Assembly (NCBI RefSeq): GCF_001424265.1
Contig: NZ_LMOV01000027.1
Location: 1-64,000, forward strand
Reading direction: 5' to 3'
DNA from: Acidovorax sp. Leaf160
Lineage (GTDB): Bacteria; Pseudomonadota; Gammaproteobacteria; Burkholderiales; Burkholderiaceae_C
Length of the DNA: 64,000 bases
The position numbers were made by a program, and so were the translations under genes. The notes beneath the pieces are model-generated. The model was not told the origin of the DNA and searched no databases. It was given only the letters and a program-made list of their open reading frames with translations. Shown here one piece after another: positions 43,762 to 52,763 of this stretch; the stretch's first letter is position 1; every line of letters begins with the position of its first letter.

Positions 43762-43807
43762 CTGACTGTAGGGTTTTGACAGTTCAGTGACAGAGGCTAT
43801 CGATAAG
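43762..43807 (+). promoter_or_regulatory. Candidate promoter and operator of the TetR-type gene
   Basis: TTGACA at 43776-43781 is a good -35; an A+T-rich TATCGATAAGAT follows at 43798-43809. Overlapping it is an imperfect inverted repeat CTGACTGT (43762-43769) and ACAGTTCAG (43779-43787), which would suit autorepression by the TetR protein. Inferred only. Confidence 0.45.
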
Positions 43808-43816
43808 ATTGGGGTG

Positions 43817-44434
43817 ATGAATATCCCGCAGCTTCGCCGCTCCTTCAAAGAGCAGATGCACCAGGCGCGCGAGGAAGCCATCGTCACCGCTGCCAGCCGC
43901 CTGATGGGCAAAAAAGGCTTCGAGGCCATGACCGTGGACGACGTGGCCTGCGCCGTCGGCATCGCCAAGGCCAGTCTGTACAAGCACTTCGCCGGCAAGG
44001 ACGAGTTGTGCGCCGCCGCCATGGTGCACGTGGTGGAGCGTGCCGAACGTTTTCTGCAGGAGCTGCCGGCCAGCCTGCCGCCGCTGGATCGACTGCGTGC
44101 TCTGCTGCGCTGGCTGCTGGAATTGCAGCTGACCGACGAGATGCCGCTGATGCTGAGCCGCAACTCCGGCCTGGCCGGCCCGCTGAAGGCCTGCGAGGCC
44201 TACCAGGCCGCCCTGCGGGACCTGCACGGGCTGGTGATCGCCTGGATCGAGCAGGCGCAGCAGGCCGGCCAGATCAACGCGGCGCTGCCGCCGGACGTGG
44301 TGATGTCCGCCATCTTCGCCCGATCGGCCGACCCGATGCTGCGGCTGCTGCGCGACCGCGGCACCTACAGCGACGCGCAGATCGTCGACTGGGCCGTGGA
44401 CAGCTGCCTGTCGGGCCTGGCGGCGCGGGGCTGA
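43817..44434 (+). CDS. TetR/AcrR-family transcriptional regulator
   Basis: 205 residues from the ATG at 43817, which has GGGGTG just upstream; an earlier start adds ten residues. The helix-turn-helix is plain (GFEAMTVDDVACAVGIAKASLYKHFAGKDELC, about 31-62). The C-terminal ligand domain is of the generic type. No efflux gene is adjacent; the neighbours are LysR and a metallophosphoesterase. Ligand unknown. Confidence 0.88.
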   Translation: MNIPQLRRSFKEQMHQAREEAIVTAASRLMGKKGFEAMTVDDVACAVGIAKASLYKHFAGKDELCAAAMVHVVERAERFLQELPASLPPLDRLRALLRWLLELQLTDEMPLMLSRNSGLAGPLKACEAYQAALRDLHGLVIAWIEQAQQAGQINAALPPDVVMSAIFARSADPMLRLLRDRGTYSDAQIVDWAVDSCLSGLAARG

Positions 44435-44471
44435 CCCCACGGCGTCCGCCGGGCCGGGCCGCGCCGCCGCC

Positions 44472-45320
44472 TCACACCGTCACGGTTCCGTGCGGCTGAA
44501 AGGCCACCTGCTCGCCCTTGCGCGCATAGCCCAGCGGGTTCGCCACGACGCGGCAGCGCCAGGGCGAGCCGTCCGCATGCGTGCCCTGCACGGTGTAGTC
44601 GCTGGGCGCGTGCAGATGGCCGTGCAGCCACAGGTCGGCTTGCGGCAGCAGGTCATCGAGCGCATTGCAGAAACCGGCCGTGCCCGGCACCAGGCCGTAG
44701 CGCGGGTCGGCGCTGCGCAGGCTGGGTGCGAAATGGGTGACGACCACCGTCGGCCCGCCCGCCCACGGGGCGGCGAGCGCCTCGCGCAGCCAGTGCTGGC
44801 AGGCCAGCGATTCCTCGCGCATGGGCTGCGCCAGGAAGGGCTCGCCCGCCCGGGTGCCGCCGGTCTTGCGCAAATAGAAATTGGCGGCGCGGAAAGCCTT
44901 TTCGCGCTGGCGCAGGCGCCGGGCGACGTCCGCGCTGCCTTCCTGCTCGGCCAGCGCATCGAAGTCGCTCCAGAGCGTGGTGCCGACGAAGCGCACGCCC
45001 TGCAGCACCACGGTCTCGCGCTCCAGCCAGATGATGCCCAGGCGCTCGCAGGTGCGGCGCAGGCGGTTCTGCGCGGCGTCGAAGTCCTGCGCGTCGTACT
45101 CGTGGTTGCCTGGGACGAACAGCACCGGCACCGGCCAGCCTGCATGCTGGGGCAGCGGGGAGAAGCGCGCCAGGCCGAAGTCCTCGTCTGCGAGCATCGA
45201 GCCTTCCTGGTAGGAGCCGATGTCGCCCGCCAGCACCAGCACGTCGGCGCCCGGCGCGGGCGTGGCGGTGAAATGCGGATGCGTCTCCAGGTGCAGGTCG
45301 GACAGCAGTTGAATCTTCAT
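44472..45320 (-). CDS. Metallophosphoesterase (calcineurin-like)
   Basis: 282 residues. The five metal motifs are present in order: LSDLHLE, LAGDIGSY, PGNHEYD, VVTHFAPS and HGHLHAPSDY. Cytosolic, two-metal phosphoesterase; relatives act on phosphodiesters or nucleotides, and the substrate cannot be told. Its ATG overlaps the stop of the upstream LysR gene by 4 bases, so the two form an operon, unusual because LysR regulators are normally divergent from their targets. Confidence 0.85.
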   Translation of the reverse strand: MKIQLLSDLHLETHPHFTATPAPGADVLVLAGDIGSYQEGSMLADEDFGLARFSPLPQHAGWPVPVLFVPGNHEYDAQDFDAAQNRLRRTCERLGIIWLERETVVLQGVRFVGTTLWSDFDALAEQEGSADVARRLRQREKAFRAANFYLRKTGGTRAGEPFLAQPMREESLACQHWLREALAAPWAGGPTVVVTHFAPSLRSADPRYGLVPGTAGFCNALDDLLPQADLWLHGHLHAPSDYTVQGTHADGSPWRCRVVANPLGYARKGEQVAFQPHGTVTV

Positions 45321-46306
45321 GCGTCCGATTGTGGCGGGCGCGCGGAGTCGTGCGGCGCACCGCTGCGCAAGCCCGACCGTTCCATCGCCTGCCGCAGCCA
45401 GCGGTGCGCCGGGTCGTGCCTGCGGCCGTGGTGCCACAGCGCATCCACATGCACGGTGGGCAGCGGCATGGGCAGGGGGCGCCACACCAGCTCGTCCTTC
45501 AGGCTGGCCACGCCGACGAAATGGCGCGGCAGCACCGTCAGCAGATCGCTGGCCGCCACGACCCGGCCGGCCGTGAAGAACTGGTTCACGGTGAGCACGA
45601 TGCGGCGCTCACGCCCCAGCGCCGTCAGTGCCTCGTCGATGAAGCCGTAGGGGCGGCCCGAGAAGCTCACCAGCAGGTGGCGTGCCGCGCAGAACCTGTC
45701 GAGCGTGAGCGGCACCTGCGCCAGCGGATGGCCCTGGCGCATCACGCAGACGTATTCGCCGTCGTAGAGCCGCGTGCTTTCGTACGCGACCAGGTTGCCG
45801 GACTGCGCGCGTGCCGTCAGGTCGGCCATCACGGCGGGAAAGTAGCCCACCGCCATGTCGGCTGCCTCGTCGTCCAGCAGGCGGCGCGGGTCGCGCGTGG
45901 TGAGCGGCACCACCCGCAGCGACACGCCGGGCGCCTCGCGCTCGACGATCTCCACCAGCGGCGGAATCAGCGTGGCACCGGTGGCGTCGGCCATGGCCAG
46001 CACGAAGGTGGTGTTGGCGGTGGCGGGTTCGAACGCGCCGGGCGCCAGCGACTGTTGCAATTGCGCCAACGCGGCCCGCACCGCCGGCCAGAGCGCCAGG
46101 GCTCTCGGCGTGGGCTCCACGCCCTGGCCCCGGCGCACCAGCAGTTCGTCGCCCAGCGCGTCGCGCAGCCGGCGCAGCGCGTTGCTGACGGCCGGCTGGG
46201 TGAGCGACAGGGTCTCGGCCGCGCGAGTGAGGTTGCGCTCGGACATCACCGCATCGAAAACCCGCAGCAGATTCAGATCGAACGTGCGGAAGTTGAGCGG
46301 CTGCAT
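45317..46306 (-). CDS. LysR-family regulator, NahR/LinR-like
   Basis: 329 residues. N-terminal FRTFDLNLLRVFDAVMSERNLTRAAETLSLTQPAVSNALRRLRDALGDELLVRRGQG is the typical NahR/LinR-type helix-turn-helix. Effector domain with PRHFVGVASLKDELVWRPLPMPLP. Such regulators often respond to aromatic compounds. Here the next gene, overlapping by 4 bases, is a metallophosphoesterase. The C-terminus has an extra polar tail of about 20 residues. Confidence 0.88.
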   Translation of the reverse strand: MQPLNFRTFDLNLLRVFDAVMSERNLTRAAETLSLTQPAVSNALRRLRDALGDELLVRRGQGVEPTPRALALWPAVRAALAQLQQSLAPGAFEPATANTTFVLAMADATGATLIPPLVEIVEREAPGVSLRVVPLTTRDPRRLLDDEAADMAVGYFPAVMADLTARAQSGNLVAYESTRLYDGEYVCVMRQGHPLAQVPLTLDRFCAARHLLVSFSGRPYGFIDEALTALGRERRIVLTVNQFFTAGRVVAASDLLTVLPRHFVGVASLKDELVWRPLPMPLPTVHVDALWHHGRRHDPAHRWLRQAMERSGLRSGAPHDSARPPQSDA

Positions 46307-46365
46307 GGGCAGATCATCACGGATGTGAATGGCTGGGATTCAAAATATAAAGTGGAGTCTATTTG

Positions 46366-46375
46366 GGGTAAACCC
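46366..46375. promoter_or_regulatory. Palindrome GGGTAAACCC upstream of the small membrane protein gene
   Basis: Second copy of the decamer seen at 10084-10093. It lies in the 129-bp divergent gap, 60 bp before the start of the membrane protein, after an A+T-rich CAAAATATAAAG stretch. Likely part of a promoter or operator. Confidence 0.35.
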
Positions 46376-46435
46376 TAAGATACGTCCCATCAGCCCGGCA
46401 ACTTCGCCACAAGCGGCTTACAAAGGGTACTCATC

Positions 46436-46876
46436 ATGACCAGCTTCGTCCAAATCGACTATCGCACCGAACATCCTGGCGTGGAACGCGCTGAAAACGC
46501 CGTCGCCACCGTCAAGAACGCTTTCTCCCACTTCAACGGCGCCCGTGCCGGCGCGTCGCTGCTGCTCGCCGCCGTGGTGGCGTCCCTGCTGGTGGTGGCC
46601 AACCAGGTCATCGACACCTGGGGCGAAGGCCACCTGCTGGCCGCATGGATGGTGCTGTGGATGGTGGCCTTCGTCGCGCTGGCCCTGCTGGCCGGCCCGG
46701 CCCGCGGCGTCGTCGCCAGCCTGCGCACCCAATACGGCAACTGGGCCGAAGCCCTGCGCCGCCAGGAAGAAGACGAGCGTACCTGGAACGCCGCCCTGCG
46801 CGACGCGCGCATCATGGCCGACCTGAGCCGCGCCATGAACGGCATGGCCGTGGACAACATCCGCCGTTACTACTGA
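46436..46876 (+). CDS. Small two-segment membrane protein of unknown function
   Basis: 146 residues. Two predicted membrane segments (about 38-57 and 67-87), a 35-residue cytoplasmic head and a charged C-terminal region (GNWAEALRRQEEDERTWNAALRDARIMADLSRAMNG) likely to form an amphipathic helix. No family name recognised; the features resemble conserved Burkholderiales membrane proteins. A strong terminator follows 45 bp after the stop, so the gene is transcribed alone and probably well expressed. Divergent from a LysR gene. Confidence 0.75.
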   Translation: MTSFVQIDYRTEHPGVERAENAVATVKNAFSHFNGARAGASLLLAAVVASLLVVANQVIDTWGEGHLLAAWMVLWMVAFVALALLAGPARGVVASLRTQYGNWAEALRRQEEDERTWNAALRDARIMADLSRAMNGMAVDNIRRYY

Positions 46877-46920
46877 TCCCGCCGGGCCGCAGAGCCCGTA
46901 GATCCGAAAAGAAGTTTTCA

Positions 46921-46943
46921 GGGCACCGCAAGGTGCCCTTTTT
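46921..46943 (+). terminator. Rho-independent terminator after the small membrane protein gene
   Basis: Perfect 7-bp stem GGGCACC/GGTGCCC (46921-46927 with 46932-46938), GCAA tetraloop, then TTTTT. Textbook form. Confidence 0.92.
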
Positions 46944-46964
46944 CATGGGCGCTGCTGAGCATTT

Positions 46965-47011
46965 GCTATTGAAAAGATAGCTGCATGCGCAGGCTGCGAG
47001 AGCGCTGCAGC
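46965..47011 (+). repeat. Short dispersed hairpin element, copy 7
   Basis: GCTAT (46965-46969), 7 nt, ATAGC (46977-46981), 20 nt, GCGCTGCAG at 47002. The 20-nt part also holds GCGC at position 6, so a second hairpin is possible. Lies right after the terminator, between convergent genes. Confidence 0.85.
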
Positions 47012-47077
47012 GCAAAAAGGCGTTGAAAGCTTGAAGGAAAAGAGGCCGCCGGAGCGCGGCCCCTCCGCGCTGGCGGT

Positions 47078-47659
47078 TCAGCCCAGCAGGCAGTCCGCCA
47101 CGCGGGCCAGCATCCCGGCCACGTCCGCCACGGGCACCGCGCCGGGCAGGGCCACGTCGCCGTGCATCACGAAGACAGGCGTGCCCCATTTGAGGCCCAT
47201 GGCCATTTCCGAGAGCGTGCCCATGTTGCCGCCGATGGCGACCAGGCAGATGGCGCTGCGGGCGACGAGGGCGTTGCGCATCTCGCCCATGCCGGTGGGC
47301 AGGGCCACGCCCAGCCAGGCGTTGGCGTGGCGCTCGTCCTCCTCGGGCAGGATGCCGATGGCCAGGCCCCCGGCCTCGGCCGCGCCCTGCGATGCGGCGG
47401 CCATGACCCCGCCGCGCCCGCCGCAGACGATGGCCAGGCCCGCGCCGGCCAGCGCCCGGGCCACCTGGCGCGCGGCGCTGCATTCGCGCTCGCCGCCGTC
47501 GCCCGGGCCGATGATGCCCACCGGCCGCCGGTGGCGCCGCGGTCCGCGCTGGCGCTCGGCCAGCTGCTGCAGGGCTGCGCGCACGGCGGGCGGCAGGGTG
47601 TCCAGGAAGGCGCCTTCGTCGGCGGCGCCTGTCGATGTCTCAGTGCTGTGTGCTTGCAT
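47078..47659 (-). CDS. LOG-family protein (TIGR00725-like)
   Basis: 193 residues. A Rossmann-type nucleotide phosphoribohydrolase-like fold with GGRGGVM and the PGGxGT-position sequence IGGNMGTLSE. LOG/YvdD relatives cleave nucleoside 5-prime-monophosphates; TIGR00725-type proteins are not characterised. The start (47659) lies 20 bp inside the preceding permease gene, so it is coupled to the ABC transporter operon, an odd partnership. The first 50 residues are not typical of the family. Substrate unknown. Confidence 0.78.
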   Translation of the reverse strand: MQAHSTETSTGAADEGAFLDTLPPAVRAALQQLAERQRGPRRHRRPVGIIGPGDGGERECSAARQVARALAGAGLAIVCGGRGGVMAAASQGAAEAGGLAIGILPEEDERHANAWLGVALPTGMGEMRNALVARSAICLVAIGGNMGTLSEMAMGLKWGTPVFVMHGDVALPGAVPVADVAGMLARVADCLLG

Positions 47660-48470
47660 GCTTGGTCCGATCGCGCCGGCGCGCCAGTGCGTCGCCCGCC
47701 CCCATCACGATGACGCACAGCGCCATCAGCAGCAGCGAGAGGGCCGCCGCCACGCCGAAGTCGGAGCCGCCGTCGCCCACCTGGGCGTAGAGCATCAGCG
47801 GCAGGATGTTGAGCTGGGTGCCGGCCAGGGCCAACGCCGTGCCGTAGGTGCCCATGGCGATGGCCGCCACCAGGCAGGCGTTGGACAGCACCGAGGGCGC
47901 GACCTCGGCCAGCACCGTGTCGTTGAAGGCGCGCCAGCGCGTGGCACCCAGGGTGCGCGCGGCCAGCATGGGGCGCAGGTCGAGGTTGGCGAACACCGGG
48001 TAGAGCGAGAGCGCCACGCGCGGCACCAGGTAATAGGCATAGGCCAGCCCCAGGCCACCCGCGCCGTAGATCCAGCCGCCCACGCGGGCCGGGTCGGCGC
48101 CCAGGCCGCCGAGCAGTTGGGTGACGAAGCCGGCGCGGCCGAAGGCCAGGATGAAGCCGTAGGCGATCACCAGGCCCGAGAACGCCAGCGGCAGGCCCAG
48201 GAGCGCCATCATCCAGCGCCTGCGCGCGGCCGGCTGGCGCGCCAGCTCGATGGCCACGGCCGTGCCCACCAGGGCCGAGACGCCGCCCGCCGTGACGCCC
48301 AGCGCCAGCGTGTTGCGCAGCGCGCCGGGCAGCAGCGGGTTGGCGAAGAGCCGGCCGAAGGCGCTGCCGCGCTCGGCGAAGGCTTCGGGCACCAGCGCGG
48401 CCAGCGGCAGCGCGAAGAAGAGCGCCATGAAGGCCCAGGCGGGCCAGGCACCGAAGCGGCGGATGATCAC
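47640..48470 (-). CDS. ABC transporter permease
   Basis: 276 residues with six membrane segments. BPD-type EAA-like loop LRPMLAARTLGATRWRAFNDTVLAEVAPS, with the Gly in DLRPMLAARTLGA. It is the fourth gene of a five-gene operon (51427 down to 47078), 20 bp after the binding-protein gene, and pairs with the 50660-51427 permease as the other half of the inner-membrane channel. Confidence 0.88.
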   Translation of the reverse strand: MIIRRFGAWPAWAFMALFFALPLAALVPEAFAERGSAFGRLFANPLLPGALRNTLALGVTAGGVSALVGTAVAIELARQPAARRRWMMALLGLPLAFSGLVIAYGFILAFGRAGFVTQLLGGLGADPARVGGWIYGAGGLGLAYAYYLVPRVALSLYPVFANLDLRPMLAARTLGATRWRAFNDTVLAEVAPSVLSNACLVAAIAMGTYGTALALAGTQLNILPLMLYAQVGDGGSDFGVAAALSLLLMALCVIVMGAGDALARRRDRTKHASTQH

Positions 48471-48490
48471 GTCAGGTCAGATTCCGCGCG

Positions 48491-49576
48491 TCACTTGCCG
48501 GCCAGCGCCACCTGGGCCCAGAGCTGGTCCACCTCGGCCTTGCGGGCGGCGGCCTTGACCACGTCCAGCGGGCGGATCTGCGGGGCGGCGGGCATCTTGG
48601 CGGCGATGTCGGCGGGCAGCGGCGTGCCGGGCACGGCCGGGCGCACGAAGCCCTGGGCGAAGAGCTGCTGGCCGGCGGTGCTCATGATGAAGTTGAGCCA
48701 CAGCTTGCCGGCGTTGGGGTTGGGGCCGTTCTTGACCAGGCTGATGGCGTAGGGCGCGGCCACGCTGGCCTCCTTGGGGATGACCACGGCGCAGTCGTCG
48801 CCCATGCCGTCGGCGTACTTGGCCTTGAGGCCGTCGTTCTCGTAGCCGATCCAGACGGGGATTTCGCCCTTGAGGAACTTGGCGTAGGGCGTGGTGCCTT
48901 CCACGCGCTGCACGTTGCCCGCGGCATGCAGGCGGCCCAGGTAGTCGATGCCAGGCTTGACGTCGTCCACGCTGCCGCCGTTGGCGTAGGCGGCGGCGAA
49001 GGCCATCACCTGGCCCACGCCGGTGCTGCGCGGATCCAGGTAGGTGACGGCGCCCTTGTACTCGGGCTTGAGCAGGTCGGCCCAGCCGGCGGGCACGTTC
49101 CTGACCAGCTTCCTGTTGACCAGGAAGGCGATGTTCAGCGTGTGGATGGTGAACCAGCGGCCTTCGGGCTCGCGGAAGACCTCGGGCAGCTTGTCGAAAT
49201 GCAGCGGCTTGAAGGGCGCGACCACGTCCTTCTTCACCGCATCGACGGCCGAGGCTGCGAAGTAATACGCCGTGTCGGCCTGCGGGCGGCGGCGCATCTT
49301 CTCCAGCGCGACCACGGTGGCGGCCGAGCCCAGGTCGTTGTAGGTCAGCTCGATCTCGGGGTAGCGCTTCTTGAAGTCGCGGAACAGCGATTTCCAGTTG
49401 GCCCATTCGGGGCCGGTGTCGAAGGAGACGCACAGGCCCTCTTTCTTCGCCTCGTCGTACAGGGCGCGCTCGCCGGCATAGAGCTCGGCGCCCTCGAAGG
49501 CGAAGGCGGCGCGGGGCGCGAGCCAGGAGGCCAGGGGCAGGCTGCCGGCGGCCTGGAGGAGATATCTGCGTTGCAT
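48491..49576 (-). CDS. ABC transporter substrate-binding protein, PotD/AfuA-like
   Basis: 361 residues. Signal peptide with a twin-arginine motif (QRRYLLQAAGS) and a cut near AFA. The mature protein is of the class that binds iron, spermidine/putrescine, phosphonate or sugar phosphate (TGPEWANWKSLFRDFKKRYPEIELTYNDLGSA, GTTPYAKFLKGEIPVWIGYENDG). The Tyr-rich AYYFAAS could be a ligand site but does not settle iron versus another ligand. Two-residue twin-arginine export would suggest folding with a cofactor in the cytosol (inference). Middle gene of the operon. Confidence 0.82.
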   Translation of the reverse strand: MQRRYLLQAAGSLPLASWLAPRAAFAFEGAELYAGERALYDEAKKEGLCVSFDTGPEWANWKSLFRDFKKRYPEIELTYNDLGSAATVVALEKMRRRPQADTAYYFAASAVDAVKKDVVAPFKPLHFDKLPEVFREPEGRWFTIHTLNIAFLVNRKLVRNVPAGWADLLKPEYKGAVTYLDPRSTGVGQVMAFAAAYANGGSVDDVKPGIDYLGRLHAAGNVQRVEGTTPYAKFLKGEIPVWIGYENDGLKAKYADGMGDDCAVVIPKEASVAAPYAISLVKNGPNPNAGKLWLNFIMSTAGQQLFAQGFVRPAVPGTPLPADIAAKMPAAPQIRPLDVVKAAARKAEVDQLWAQVALAGK

Positions 49577-49634
49577 GGGGAAAGCTCCTGGATGAAGGGA
49601 AAAGACGGGGGATGAAGACGAAGAGCGCGGCCGG

Positions 49635-50659
<1,025 letters not shown>

Positions 50660-50663
<4 letters not shown>

Positions 50664-51427
50664 GGGGACTTGCGGAAAACGGTGGACGACAGCAGCGCCG
50701 CGATGCCGGCAAGCAGCAGCAGCACCACGGTGGCGGCGCAGGCGAAGCCCGTGGCGCCGTAGAAGGCCTGCAGCAGCACCACCGGATAGGTGCGGTTCTG
50801 GAAGCCCGCCAACAGGTTGGAGAAGTTGAATTCGCCGATCGAGAGCGCCGCCACCATCACCAGGCCCGACAGCAGGCTCTGTCGCAGGCTGGGCAGCACG
50901 ATGCCGGTGAAGCGCTGCCATTCGCCCGCGCCCAGCGTGGCCGCGGCCTGCTCCAGCCGCTCCAGGCCCAGGTGGCGCAGGTCGGTCAGCAGGGCGTTGG
51001 TGAGGTAGGGAAGGGTGGCGATGGCGTGCGCTGCCACCAGGAGCGGCGTGCTGCCCAGCCAGGGCAGCGCGTCGGTGTTGAAGACCAGCAGGTAGCCGAA
51101 GCCCAGCGTGATGGCCGGCACCGCCACCGGCATGGCCGACACGAGCCGCGCCGCCATGCCGCCGCCGCGCCGCGCGCCGTGGTAGAGCGCGTAAGCCAGC
51201 GGCAGCGCCAGCAGCGCGTCGATGGCGCAGGCCGAAAGCGCCACCACCAGGCTGTTGCCGAAGGCCTTGCGGAAAGATGGGTCCTGCCACAGTTCGGCAT
51301 ACCAATGGCCGGTGACGCCCGTCGGCAGCAGCGTATTGGTCCAGCTCTGGCCGAAGCTGCCCAGCACCAGCAGGCCCATAGGCAGCAGCAGGTAGAGGCC
51401 GTAGAGAAGGGTGATGCCGCGAACCAA
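50660..51427 (-). CDS. ABC transporter permease, first gene of the operon
   Basis: 255 residues, about six membrane segments. EAA-like loop GLERLEQAAATLGAGEWQRFTGIVLPSLRQS. A GTG or ATG start at 51427 is used. It overlaps the ATPase gene by 4 bases. The 229-bp gap to the divergent LysR gene holds the operon promoter. Confidence 0.88.
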
Positions 51428-51656
51428 GGGCGCTGCTTTCGTGCGGGGAACGGTGGGGTGTGTGGGGCCGGTGGCCGTGCAGCGGAATCGGATACTTTCC
51501 GGCAGCGACTGAACGGCAGTGCATGTGCCGGAATTTTATGAATCAAGGCTTGGGCTTGCGTGAAGCTTGTATGACAAAGCTTGAGCTTTTGGAAAGTATC
51601 ATGCGTTCGTCTGGGCACCGCAGCCCGGCGTGTTGCCCGCCACCAGGAGGAGTTCC
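51428..51656. promoter_or_regulatory. Divergent control region of the ABC operon and LysR gene
   Basis: 229 bp with AAGCTT (51560) and CAAAGCTTGAGC (51573) half-sites around 51558-51585, and a T-rich TTTTGGAAAGTATC further right. A direct repeat of AAGCTT spaced 14 bp would suit a LysR dimer, but this is only suggestive. GTG 51657 has AGGAGGAG at 51645-51652. Confidence 0.4.
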
Positions 51657-52565
51657 GTGAAGCGCGATTGCCCCACCATCCAGGAACTGCTGGCCTTCGA
51701 CGCCGTGGCCCGGCACGAGGGGCTGACCCGCGCCGCCGAGGCGCTGTGCCTCACCGTGAGCGCGGTCAGCAAGCAGATCGCGGGGCTGGAGGCCTTTCTG
51801 GGCGTGCCGGTCCTGCGCAAGCAGGGGCGCGGCGTGCAGCTCACGCCGCAGGGCCGGGCCTACTGGCAGAAGATCGCCGGCCCGCTGCGCGCGCTGGAGG
51901 CAGCGAGCTTCGAGGCACGCGCGGGCGGCGGCGATGCGGGCGTGGTCACGCTGGCCAGCGTGCCCACCTTTCTCACGCGCTGGCTGATCCCGCGCCTGCC
52001 GGCCTTCAGCCGCCGCCATCCGCAGGTCACGCTGGGCTTCAGCCGGCACCTCGCGCCCACCGAGAACCTGCCGCCGCAGGTCGATGCCGCCATCCGCTAC
52101 AGCCCGGCCGAACTGCCCGGCGTGGTCGCCGAATACATCGCGGGGCGGGAATTCGTGCCGGTCGCCTCGCCCGCGCTGCTCGAAGGCCCGCACCGCATCC
52201 ACACGCCCGCCGATCTGCTGGGCCATACGCTGTTGCACCACGAAGAGGCCGCCACCGCCTGGCCGCGCTGGGCGGGCCAGCACGGCGTGGCCGAGAGCTG
52301 GGTGGCGGCCGGGCCGCGCTTCGCCCAGTATTCGGCGCTGATCCAGGCGGCGCGCAGTGGCCTGGGGCTGGCCCTGGTGCCGCGCGTGCTGGTCGAAGAC
52401 GAGCTGGCCGAAAGCACGCTGCGCGTGCCTTGCGGCGAACCGGTGGTGGTGGAGCAGGGCCACTACCTCTGCTACCGGCCCGACCGCATGCATCTGCCGG
52501 CCTTCGCGGCCTTCCGCGCCTGGCTGCTGGACGAGGCCGCGCGCTCGCGCGGGCCGCTGGGGTGA
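51657..52565 (+). CDS. LysR-family regulator, GcvA-like
   Basis: 302 residues from the GTG at 51657 (VKRDCPTIQELLAF), chosen for its strong AGGAGGAG site. Helix-turn-helix HEGLTRAAEALCLTVSAVSKQIAGLEAFLG (about 20-50). Effector domain of the GcvA type (LASVPTFLTRWLIPRLPAFSRRHPQVTLGF). Divergent from the five-gene ABC operon, which it probably regulates; inducer presumably the transported compound. Confidence 0.9.
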   Translation: MKRDCPTIQELLAFDAVARHEGLTRAAEALCLTVSAVSKQIAGLEAFLGVPVLRKQGRGVQLTPQGRAYWQKIAGPLRALEAASFEARAGGGDAGVVTLASVPTFLTRWLIPRLPAFSRRHPQVTLGFSRHLAPTENLPPQVDAAIRYSPAELPGVVAEYIAGREFVPVASPALLEGPHRIHTPADLLGHTLLHHEEAATAWPRWAGQHGVAESWVAAGPRFAQYSALIQAARSGLGLALVPRVLVEDELAESTLRVPCGEPVVVEQGHYLCYRPDRMHLPAFAAFRAWLLDEAARSRGPLG

Positions 52566-52600
52566 GGCGCGGCGCCTCGCCTGGCCTGGGTCGCTGCTGT

Positions 52601-52647
52601 GCTATCGAATCAATAGCTGCGGGCGCTTGTAGGCCCTGCGCCAGCGC
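52601..52647 (+). repeat. Short dispersed hairpin element, copy 8
   Basis: GCTAT (52601-52605), 7 nt CGAATCA, ATAGC (52613-52617), 20 nt containing GCGC, then GCGCCAGCG at 52638. The left part GCTATCGAATCA is identical to the dadA copy. Located in the convergent gap before pckG. Confidence 0.82.
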
Positions 52648-52648
52648 A

Positions 52649-52684
52649 TGAAAAAGCCCCGGCCACTTGCGTGGTGCGGGGCTT
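52649..52684 (-). terminator. Rho-independent terminator of pckG
   Basis: On the minus strand: stem of AAGCCCCG paired with CGGGGCTT, an inner CCAC/GTGG hairpin, and a run of T after the stem (AAAAA on the plus strand at 52651-52655). It lies 80 bp after the pckG stop. Confidence 0.85.
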
Positions 52685-52687
52685 GTG

Positions 52688-52705
52688 AGAACGTGAACAC
52701 GTTCT
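52688..52705. promoter_or_regulatory. 18-bp perfect palindrome after pckG
   Basis: AGAACGTG-AA-CACGTTCT, an 8-bp stem with two central bases. It sits between the pckG stop and its terminator. It could be a stabilising RNA hairpin or a protein site; nothing else explains it. Confidence 0.6.
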
Positions 52706-52763
52706 GAGGGGCGCTGCCCGCGCGGGGCGGGCAGGGCCGGGTCGGCGCGGCGGTATCAGGCGT

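Noticed and set aside
43795-43806. GCTATCGATA near the TetR gene as a short element
   Set aside because: It lacks the ATAGC arm and the 20-nt GCGC spacing; better seen as part of a promoter.
48491-49576. Calling the operon an iron(III) transporter
   Set aside because: The ATPase/binding protein class covers iron, polyamines, phosphonates and sugar phosphates; no Fur box or decisive ligand residues are visible.
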